This document shows positions 58,277-64,000 of a stretch of 64,000 nucleotides of DNA, one piece after another; positions within the stretch are counted from its first letter, which is position 1, and every line of letters begins with the position of its first letter. The position numbers and the translations under genes were made by a program. The stretch lies in NCBI GenBank assembly GCA_963769905.1, contig CAVYNG010000002.1:1364001-1428000 (forward strand), given 5' to 3'. The notes under the pieces were generated by a model. The model had not been told where the DNA came from. It worked only from the letters and a program-made list of their open reading frames with translations, and ran no database searches. This DNA is from Bog-756 sp963769905 (GTDB lineage Bacteria > Actinomycetota > Acidimicrobiia > Acidimicrobiales > RAAP-2).

Positions 58277-59770
58277 ATGGCCATCCCCAAGGTCTGCGGT
58301 ATCGAGACCGAGTACGGCATCCAGGTCGTGAACGGCGACCCCAACCCGATTGCGGCCTCTTCGGTATTGATCAACGCCTACGCGCGCGACGTGGCGCGCC
58401 AGCAGACCGGCTGGGACTTCGAGGACGAGGCACCGGGCAACGATGCCCGCGGGTTCGCCCGGGAGGGGTCGATGCCGCCGCAGGTCGAGACCCACCTGGT
58501 CAACACCGTCCTGACCAACGGTGCCCGGTACTACGTGGACCACGCCCACCCCGAGTTCTCCACGCCGGAATGTCGCGACGCCCTGGAGTGCGTCCGCTAC
58601 GACCGTGCCGGCGAGGTGGTCCTCACCCGTTCCATGGAGGCTGCGGACCAGTCCTCGCGCGACGGCTCACACGTCGTCGTGTACAAGAACAACTCCGACG
58701 GCAAGGGCAACTCCTACGGCACCCACGAGAATTACCTGATGGACCGGGCGGTCGCGTTCACCCGCATCGTGACCGGGATCACCCCTCACCTGGTGACCCG
58801 CCAGATCTTCGCCGGGGCGGGGAAGGTCGGCACCGAGACCGCCTCCCACGAGAGCGGCTCCGTCGACTTCCAGATCTCCCAGCGCGCGGAGTTCTTCGAG
58901 GAGCAGGTCGGCCTCGAGACGACCTTGAAACGCCCGATCGTCAACACCCGCGACGAACCACACGCCGACCCGCACCGCTACCGCCGACTGCACGTGATCG
59001 TCGGGGACGCCAATCTGGCAGAGGTCGCGACCTTTCTCAAGGTCGGTACCACCTCGGTCGTGTTGGCGATGATCGAAGACGACATCTCGGGCGACCGGAG
59101 CCTGGTGCTCGCCGATCCGGTCGCCGCGATGCATCAGGTGGCGCTCGACCGCTCGATGACCAAGCCGCTGGCGATGGCCGACGGCACCACGGCGACTGCG
59201 CTCGCCATCCAGTGGGAGCTCTTCTCCCTCGCGCGCAAGTACGCAGACGACCAGGGGCTCGAGTGCCTGGGTGAGCCCGGTGTCGGCGAGACCGTGCTCG
59301 CGCGTTGGGAGAGCGTGCTCCACGGCCTCGAGACCGACCCGATGTCGCTCGCGCGCCAGCTGGACTGGGTGGCCAAGCTGCAGTTGATCGAGGCCTACCG
59401 CGACCGCCACGGATGCGAGTGGGGCGACCATCGTCTGGCGGCCCTCGATCTGCAATATCACGACCTGCGCCCGTCGCGCTCGCTCTTCGCCCGTCTGGAC
59501 ACCGAGCGCCTGATCGATCCGGCCGATGTCACCGCTGCCGTCGCCGACCCGCCCCGTGACACTCGCGCCTGGTTCCGAGGAGAGTGCCTGAAGAAGTGGC
59601 CGGGCGCGGTGGCCACCGCCAACTGGGACTCCCTCGTGTTCGACCTCGGAGTGGACCCCCTGCGCCGCGTCCCTATGATGGATCCACTGAAGGGCACGGC
59701 CGAACATGTCGAAGAACTGTTGCAGGAGTGTGCGAGCCCGTCCGAGCTTCTGGACCGGCTGAGCAGCTAG
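58277..59770 (+). CDS. dop: depupylase/deamidase Dop
   Basis: A 497-residue glutamine-synthetase-like enzyme that removes Pup from substrates (and deamidates Pup-Gln where needed). It begins KVCGIETEYGIQ, has the Dop-typical insert after PIAASSVLINAY, HPEFSTPECRD, YKNNSDGKGNSYGTHENYL and NTRDEPHADPHRYRRLH. Since the Pup here already ends in Glu, only depupylation should be needed. TAGGGT is 7 nt before the ATG. Confidence 0.96.
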   Translation: MAIPKVCGIETEYGIQVVNGDPNPIAASSVLINAYARDVARQQTGWDFEDEAPGNDARGFAREGSMPPQVETHLVNTVLTNGARYYVDHAHPEFSTPECRDALECVRYDRAGEVVLTRSMEAADQSSRDGSHVVVYKNNSDGKGNSYGTHENYLMDRAVAFTRIVTGITPHLVTRQIFAGAGKVGTETASHESGSVDFQISQRAEFFEEQVGLETTLKRPIVNTRDEPHADPHRYRRLHVIVGDANLAEVATFLKVGTTSVVLAMIEDDISGDRSLVLADPVAAMHQVALDRSMTKPLAMADGTTATALAIQWELFSLARKYADDQGLECLGEPGVGETVLARWESVLHGLETDPMSLARQLDWVAKLQLIEAYRDRHGCEWGDHRLAALDLQYHDLRPSRSLFARLDTERLIDPADVTAAVADPPRDTRAWFRGECLKKWPGAVATANWDSLVFDLGVDPLRRVPMMDPLKGTAEHVEELLQECASPSELLDRLSS

Positions 59771-59781
59771 GGAGAGTAGGG

Positions 59782-59976
59782 ATGGCAGAACGCGAGCAGA
59801 AAAGGAAGAGCGCGCCTGAGCGGTCCGACGACGTCGTCGAGGAGGTCCCCGCGACCTCCGCGACGGGCGAGAAGCTGAAGGCCGAGCTCGACGACCTCCT
59901 CGACGAGATCGACGAGGTGCTCGAGGACAACGCCGAGGAGTTCGTGCGCAACTACGTGCAAAAGGGCGGCGAGTAG
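59782..59976 (+). CDS. pup: prokaryotic ubiquitin-like protein Pup
   Basis: A 64-residue disordered tag: acidic and helical in the middle (ELDDLLDEIDEVLEDNAEEF), with the C-terminal FVRNYVQKGGE. The terminal residue is Glu64, not Gln, so Pup is born ready for PafA ligation. K61 is the only Lys near the end. The ATG follows the dop stop by 11 bp with GGGAGAG upstream; prcB starts 5 bp after its stop. Confidence 0.97.
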   Translation: MAEREQKRKSAPERSDDVVEEVPATSATGEKLKAELDDLLDEIDEVLEDNAEEFVRNYVQKGGE

Positions 59977-59981
59977 CCCAG

Positions 59982-60821
59982 GTGTCCCTGCCGTTCTTCC
60001 CGACGACGGAGGACCCGGGGCCCGACTTCGCTGCTCTCGTCCGGCGGCTTCAGGTGGCGGCTCCCGAGGTCGCGCCCGCGTCCGCGCCGGCCGCGGGCGG
60101 GTTCGCCCCGTTCGTCACCGGATCGACCGGTGAGCGCATCGCGCACGGCACGACGGTCGCCGCGCTCCGCTTCGCGGACGGCGTCGTGATGGCTGGTGAC
60201 CGTCGGGCCACCGAAGGGAACTCCATCGCGCATCGGTCGATGGAGAAGGTGTTCCCCGCCGACCGCTACTCGGCGGTGGCGATCGCAGGTGCGGCAGGAC
60301 CCGCGGTGGAGATGGTGCGACTGTTCCAGACCCAGCTCGAGCACTACGAGAAGGTCGAAGGCGTGGTGCTCAGTCTGGAGGGGAAGGCCAACCAGTTGAG
60401 CCAGATGGTGCGCGAGCACCTGCCCATGGCCCTGCAGGGTCTCGCGGTGGTACCGCTGTTCGCCGGGTTCGACCTCGCCCGCGGCACAGGCCGCATCTTC
60501 ACCTACGACGTGACCGGCGGCCACTACGAGGAGACCGAGTTCAACGCGACCGGATCGGGCGGGCGGGACGCCCGTACGACCATCAAGCTCGGCTACCGGG
60601 TCGGGCTCGCTCGAGACGAGGCGGTCGAGTTGGCGATCGAGGCGCTCTACGAGGCCGCCGACGAGGACGCGGCGACGGGAGGCCCCGACCTGGTCCGCGG
60701 CATCTATCCGCTGGTCGCGACCGTGACCTCCGAGGGGTTCGTCTCGGTCTCCGAGGACGAGGTGGCCGAGCGGTTCGCGGCGCTCATCGACCGTCGCCGA
60801 TCGGAGGGTCGCCAGCCATGA
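59982..60821 (+). CDS. prcB: 20S proteasome subunit beta
   Basis: A 279-residue precursor of the catalytic subunit. A 56-residue propeptide ends in IAHG, releasing T57 (TTVAALRF) as nucleophile. DGVVMAGDRRATEGN and the Lys in MEKVFPAD are typical. Fourteen beta subunits form the two inner rings of the 20S core. The GTG is 5 bp after pup with the site AAAGGGCGG inside the pup end. Overlaps prcA in ATGA. Confidence 0.97.
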   Translation: MSLPFFPTTEDPGPDFAALVRRLQVAAPEVAPASAPAAGGFAPFVTGSTGERIAHGTTVAALRFADGVVMAGDRRATEGNSIAHRSMEKVFPADRYSAVAIAGAAGPAVEMVRLFQTQLEHYEKVEGVVLSLEGKANQLSQMVREHLPMALQGLAVVPLFAGFDLARGTGRIFTYDVTGGHYEETEFNATGSGGRDARTTIKLGYRVGLARDEAVELAIEALYEAADEDAATGGPDLVRGIYPLVATVTSEGFVSVSEDEVAERFAALIDRRRSEGRQP

Positions 60822-61495
60822 CGATGCCCTACTACGTGGCGCCCGAACAGGTCATGAAGGACCGTGCCGAGTATGCCCAGAAGGGCATCGCCCGCGGGCG
60901 CTCCCTCGTCGCCACCACCTACGAACTCGGGATCGCGATCGTGGCGGACAATCCGTCGCGCTCGCTTCACAAGATCAGCGAGATCTACGACCGGATCGCG
61001 TTCGCCGGCGTGGGCAAGTACAACGAGTTCGACCAACTCCGGGTGTCGGGGATCCGCCACGCCGACACCAAGGGGTACGCCTACAGCCGTGAGGACGTCG
61101 AAGCCCGTTCGCTCGCCAATCTCTACGCGCAGTACCTCGGGCAGGTCTTCACCCACGAGCTGAAGCCTCTCGAGGTCGAGATCCTCGTCGCCGAGCTCGG
61201 GAACGGGATGCGCGGCCCGCAGCTGTACCACATCGCCTACGAGGGGACCATCACCGACGAAGACCGCTACGCGGTGCTCGGCGGGGAGACCGAAGCGATC
61301 GCGCAACGCCTGGACGGGCAGTGGTCCGAGCAGTGGCCGCTCGCGGAGGCGCTCAGCGCCGCGGTCGGGGCGCTGGCCGGGCCGGACCGGACCCTCGGTC
61401 CGGGCGAGCTCGAGGTCGCCGTCCTCGCCGAGGACACCGGGCGACGTGCCTTCCGCCGTGTGATGAGCAGCGAGCTCGAGACCCTGCTCGGCTGA
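60818..61495 (+). CDS. prcA: 20S proteasome subunit alpha
   Basis: A 225-residue alpha subunit forming the outer, gating rings. It has MPYYVAPEQVMKDRAEYAQKGIARG split around the N-terminal gate helix, SLHKISEIYDRIAFAGVGKYNEF and RGYAY-like KGYAYSRED. No N-terminal Thr, as expected. Its ATG overlaps the prcB stop (60818-60821). A hairpin at 61503-61520 follows. Confidence 0.96.
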   Translation: MTMPYYVAPEQVMKDRAEYAQKGIARGRSLVATTYELGIAIVADNPSRSLHKISEIYDRIAFAGVGKYNEFDQLRVSGIRHADTKGYAYSREDVEARSLANLYAQYLGQVFTHELKPLEVEILVAELGNGMRGPQLYHIAYEGTITDEDRYAVLGGETEAIAQRLDGQWSEQWPLAEALSAAVGALAGPDRTLGPGELEVAVLAEDTGRRAFRRVMSSELETLLG

Positions 61496-61502
61496 GGCGC
61501 CT

Positions 61503-61520
61503 ACCGGCACTCAGGCCGGT
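61503..61520 (+). terminator. candidate terminator after prcA
   Basis: ACCGGC (61503-61508) pairs with GCCGGT (61515-61520) across a six-base loop, and an overlapping GGCCGG/CCGGCC pair can form next. There is no T-tract. It separates prcA from the pafA promoter. Confidence 0.4.
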
Positions 61521-61538
61521 TCCGGCCGCAGCCGCGTT

Positions 61539-61556
61539 TCCCACGGTACCGTGGGA
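61539..61556 (+). promoter_or_regulatory. 18-nt perfect palindrome over the pafA -10
   Basis: TCCCACGGTACCGTGGGA is a perfect dyad whose right half contains TACCGT (61547-61552), 7 nt before the pafA ATG at 61560. A homodimeric repressor bound here would cover the promoter. Confidence 0.6.
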
Positions 61557-61559
61557 CCA

Positions 61560-62918
61560 ATGGACAAGCGCATCTACGGCCTCGAGAACGAGTACGGCGT
61601 GACCTGCACGCTCCGCGGGCAGCGGCGTCTCAGCCCCGACGAGGTCGCGCGCTACCTGTTCCGCCGGGTCGTCAGCTGGGGCCGGTCGTCGAACGTCTTC
61701 CTCGAGAACGGTGCGCGTCTCTACCTCGACGTCGGGAGCCACCCCGAATACGCGACGCCCGAGTGCGACGACGTCGCCGAGCTGGTCGCGCACGACAAGG
61801 CAGGGGAGTGGATCCTCTCCTCGCTGGTGGAAGGTGCCGAGGCCCGGCTCCGCGAGGAGGGCATCCGGGGGGACATCTACCTCTTCAAGAACAACACCGA
61901 CTCCGCGGGCAACTCCTACGGCTGCCACGAGAACTACCTCACCAGCCGCCGCGACGACTTCGCCCACTACACCGAGGTCCTGATTCCCTTCTTGGTCAGC
62001 CGCCAGGCCTTCGCCGGGGCGGGAAAGGTCCTCCAGACGGCCCGGGGGGCGGTCTTCTGCCTCAGCCAACGGGCCGAGCACATCTGGGAGGGCGTCTCCT
62101 CGGCCACCACCCGCAGCCGGCCGATCATCAACACCCGCGACGAGCCCCACGCGGACGCGGAGAAGTACCGCCGGCTCCACGTCATCGTGGGCGACTCCAA
62201 CATGAGCGAGTACGCCACTTTCCTGAAGGTCGGAGCCACCAGCATCGTGCTGCGGATGCTCGAGGACCCCTCGACGGTGATGCGCGACCTGACCCTCGAG
62301 AACCCCATTCGGGCGATCCGCGAGATCAGCCACGACATCACCTGCCGGCGCCCGGTCCGACTGGCCAACGGCCGCGAGATGAGCGCCCTCGACATCCAGG
62401 GCGAGTACCTGCAGCGAGCGATCCGCTACCGCGACCGCCAGGGGCTCTCGCCCCAGGAGGACCGGGCGCTCGACATGTGGGAGCACTGCCTGAAGGGCCT
62501 CGAGGCCGACCCGCTCTCGCTGCACCGCGAGTGCGACTGGGTGGCGAAGTACCGGCTCATCGACCACTACCGGGCCCGGCACCGCCTCTCGCTCCACAAC
62601 CCGACCGTGTCCTATCTCGACCTGCAGTACCACGACGTGGACCGCACCCGCGGCCTCTACTACCGGCTCCAGCACCACGACCAGCTGGACCGGATCTGCG
62701 ACGACGCCGAGATCGTCACCGCGATGTCGACGCCTCCGCAGACCACACGGGCGCGCCTGCGAGGCGAGTTCGTGAAGAAGGCCAAGGAGCGCCGCCGCGA
62801 CTTCACCGTCGACTGGGTCCACCTCAAGCTCAACGACCAGGCTCAGCGCACGGTGCTGTTGAAGGACCCCTTCAAGTCCAGGGAAGAGCGGGTCGAGAAG
62901 CTCATCGCCGGGCTCTGA
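61560..62918 (+). CDS. pafA: Pup--protein ligase PafA
   Basis: A 452-residue glutamine-synthetase-like ligase that joins the Glu side chain of Pup to substrate lysines using ATP. It begins KRIYGLENEYGVTC with the metal-binding Glu, then LYLDVGSHPEYATPEC with the catalytic Asp, FKNNTDSAGNSYGCHENYL and NTRDEPHADAEKYRRLH. TACCGT at 7 nt and the ATG directly after suggest a leaderless message from its own palindromic promoter. No pafB/pafC follows. Confidence 0.97.
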   Translation: MDKRIYGLENEYGVTCTLRGQRRLSPDEVARYLFRRVVSWGRSSNVFLENGARLYLDVGSHPEYATPECDDVAELVAHDKAGEWILSSLVEGAEARLREEGIRGDIYLFKNNTDSAGNSYGCHENYLTSRRDDFAHYTEVLIPFLVSRQAFAGAGKVLQTARGAVFCLSQRAEHIWEGVSSATTRSRPIINTRDEPHADAEKYRRLHVIVGDSNMSEYATFLKVGATSIVLRMLEDPSTVMRDLTLENPIRAIREISHDITCRRPVRLANGREMSALDIQGEYLQRAIRYRDRQGLSPQEDRALDMWEHCLKGLEADPLSLHRECDWVAKYRLIDHYRARHRLSLHNPTVSYLDLQYHDVDRTRGLYYRLQHHDQLDRICDDAEIVTAMSTPPQTTRARLRGEFVKKAKERRRDFTVDWVHLKLNDQAQRTVLLKDPFKSREERVEKLIAGL

Positions 62919-62959
62919 GACCTCGCCGCGGCGCGGGTCGGACGGCGGACGGAGTGGGA

Positions 62960-62965
62960 TAGCCT
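62960..62965 (+). promoter_or_regulatory. leaderless -10 of lepB
   Basis: TAGCCT, 9 nt before the GTG at 62975. Confidence 0.45.
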
Positions 62966-62974
62966 CAGCGGCCG

Positions 62975-63763
62975 GTGGGCCCTGACCGCATCCACGCCGC
63001 CGCCGAGGTTGCGCAACGGGGCGGATCGGGAGCCGTCGGGCCACCGCAGCCGGTGCCGTCGATCCCCATCCCGGTGCCGTCGATCCCGGTCCCGGCCTCG
63101 TCCACCGAGGTCGTCGCGCCGGCCCGGTCGGGGCGATGGCTCGCCCAATGGCTGGCCGTCGTCGTGCTCGCACTCGTGCTCGCGGTCGGCATCCGCGCCT
63201 ACGCGGTCCAGCTGTTCTACATCCCCTCCGGCTCCATGCTGCCGACCCTCCAGATCGGGGATCGGATCGTCGTCGACAAGCTCGCCTACCGCTTCGAACC
63301 GATCCGGCGCGGCGACGTGGTGGTCTTCTCCCGCCCGCCGCTCGAGCAGGCCACGTACCAGGATCTGGTCAAGCGGGTGATCGGGCTCCCCGGGGACACC
63401 CTCTCGCTGGTGGGGGGAAAGGTGTACGTCGACGAGCGGCTCCTCGTGGAGCCGTGGCTCGCGCCGCGGCCACCCCCGACCACGCCGAGCCCGCTCGCCG
63501 CGTCCTTCAGCCTCGCCCATTCCTTCACGGTCCCGCCCGGTGAGTACTTCGTCATGGGCGACGACCGGACCGATTCCGCGGACAGCCGGTACTTCGGCCC
63601 GATCCCGCGCCACCTGATCCTCGGCAAGATGGCCTTCGTGATCTGGCCGGTCGACGACGGGGGTTGGCTGGTCGTCCTGTCGGCTGCCGCGGTGGTGCTG
63701 GTGGCCGGGCTCGCCGTGGTCAACCGCCCTCGCGGTGCCGCCCCTGTTCACCAGGGGGCATAG
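62975..63763 (+). CDS. lepB: signal peptidase I
   Basis: A 262-residue type I signal peptidase. A Pro-rich N-terminal tail (VPSIPIPVPSIPVP) precedes the first transmembrane helix (57-80). Catalytic S87 lies in PSGSMLPTL and K133 in DLVKRVIGLPGD; box E is VMGDDRTDSADSR. A second hydrophobic helix is near the C-terminus. It cleaves Sec and Tat signal peptides outside the membrane. TAGCCT lies 9 nt before the GTG. A hairpin overlaps its last codons. Confidence 0.94.
   Translation: MGPDRIHAAAEVAQRGGSGAVGPPQPVPSIPIPVPSIPVPASSTEVVAPARSGRWLAQWLAVVVLALVLAVGIRAYAVQLFYIPSGSMLPTLQIGDRIVVDKLAYRFEPIRRGDVVVFSRPPLEQATYQDLVKRVIGLPGDTLSLVGGKVYVDERLLVEPWLAPRPPPTTPSPLAASFSLAHSFTVPPGEYFVMGDDRTDSADSRYFGPIPRHLILGKMAFVIWPVDDGGWLVVLSAAAVVLVAGLAVVNRPRGAAPVHQGA
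63741..63757 (+). terminator. hairpin at the lepB 3' end
   Basis: CCCCTG (63741-63746) and CAGGGG (63752-63757) enclose a five-base loop just before the lepB stop. The absence of a T-tract makes termination uncertain. Confidence 0.4.
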
Positions 63764-63832
63764 ACCCTCTTCACCGTGCGTCACCGGGCCGAGGCGGATC
63801 GAGAGCGCCCCGGTCGGGTGGTCCGGACGCCG

Positions 63833-63838
63833 TACACT
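63833..63838 (+). promoter_or_regulatory. leaderless -10 of the TatA/B-like gene
   Basis: TACACT, 7 nt before the GTG at 63846. Confidence 0.5.
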
Positions 63839-63845
63839 CTCGGAC

Positions 63846-64000
63846 GTGCCGTTCCTCAGCCCCGCCAAGGTGCTGGTGATCCTCGTCGTCGTCCTGGTCG
63901 TGCTCGGACCGGACAAGCTCCCGAGGGTGGCAAGGCAGATCGGCGGGCTCTGGGGGGACTTCCGAAAGCTCCGCCAACGGCTCGAGTCCGAGGTGAGGGG
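63846..64000 (+). CDS. TatA/TatB-family protein, N-terminal part
   Basis: The first 51 codons of a twin-arginine translocation subunit, cut by the window end. It has FLSPAKVLVILVVVLVVLGPDKLP, quoted here as FLSPAKVLVI then VVLGPDKLP, a single N-terminal helix with the hinge, followed by an amphipathic helix (VARQIGGLWGDFRKLRQRL). GPDKLP is closer to TatB than to TatA. TACACT is 7 nt before the GTG. Confidence 0.85.
   Translation, partial: MPFLSPAKVLVILVVVLVVLGPDKLPRVARQIGGLWGDFRKLRQRLESEVR

Overview
The window is a gene-dense, high-GC stretch with almost no non-coding space, no rRNA, tRNA, CRISPR array or recognisable mobile element. It reads as core chromosome of an actinobacterium outside the mycobacterial/streptomycete groups. 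Support comes from a complete Pup-proteasome locus, a fused FbiC (coenzyme F420), the conserved order gcvH - FHA protein - MerR/FtsR - bifunctional nuclease, actinobacterial small families (DUF1918, DUF4232) and a 2-oxoacid:ferredoxin oxidoreductase. Acidimicrobiia is my best guess for the class; that is inference, not shown by any single gene.

Layout. 1-2.5 kb: end of korA, korB and a DUF1697 gene. 2.5-6.5 kb (minus): a seven-repeat lipoprotein, a DUF1015 protein and an MFS transporter. 6.6-12.6 kb (plus): pgsA, a ManC-like nucleotidyltransferase with a decayed phosphomannomutase half, gcvH, a zinc-ribbon FHA protein, an FtsR-like MerR regulator and a bifunctional nuclease. 12.6-20 kb: DUF4232 lipoprotein, an AcuI-like reductase divergent from an S9 peptidase, a GT87-like membrane protein, an anchored protein of unknown role and a Tat-exported phosphoesterase. 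20-23.4 kb (minus): thiOSGD. 23.6-29.7 kb: gltB and a frameshifted gltD. 29.7-39.8 kb: thioesterases, hydrolase, GH4 glycosidase, SDR, an Rpf-like cell-wall enzyme with a long leader, methyltransferase, DUF1918, an SLT-NlpC/P60 enzyme and an acyl-CoA ligase. 39.9-42.6 kb (minus): a frameshifted GH92 mannosidase. 42.6-52.6 kb (minus): tkt-tal-gnd-zwf-pgl-fbiC-LOG, a pentose-phosphate operon running into F420 biosynthesis. 52.6-54.2 kb: FIST and hotdog proteins. 54.3-64 kb (plus): three small membrane proteins, trmI, (ferredoxin on minus), mpa, dop, pup, prcB, prcA, pafA, lepB and the start of a TatA/B-like gene.

How genes work together. The 54-64 kb block is a full pupylation/proteasome system followed by protein-export genes. 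The pentose-phosphate operon makes NADPH and sugar phosphates and is tightly packed with fbiC. ThiO, ThiS, ThiG and ThiD supply parts of both halves of thiamine. GltB and GltD form glutamate synthase, and GcvH with the FHA protein sits in a nitrogen/one-carbon regulatory neighbourhood known from mycobacteria.

Regulation. Eighteen start codons are preceded at 6-9 nt by a TANNNT hexamer, the geometry of leaderless transcripts; one such pair is a nested divergent promoter at 14401-14407 and one sits inside an 18-nt palindrome at pafA. The most novel-looking element is a pair of similar structured segments (34224-34286 and 34346-34401) in the long leader of the Rpf-like gene. A structured intergenic element at 20087-20230 may be a small RNA. 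Two conserved genes (gltD, GH92) carry single-base frameshifts that need checking against reads.
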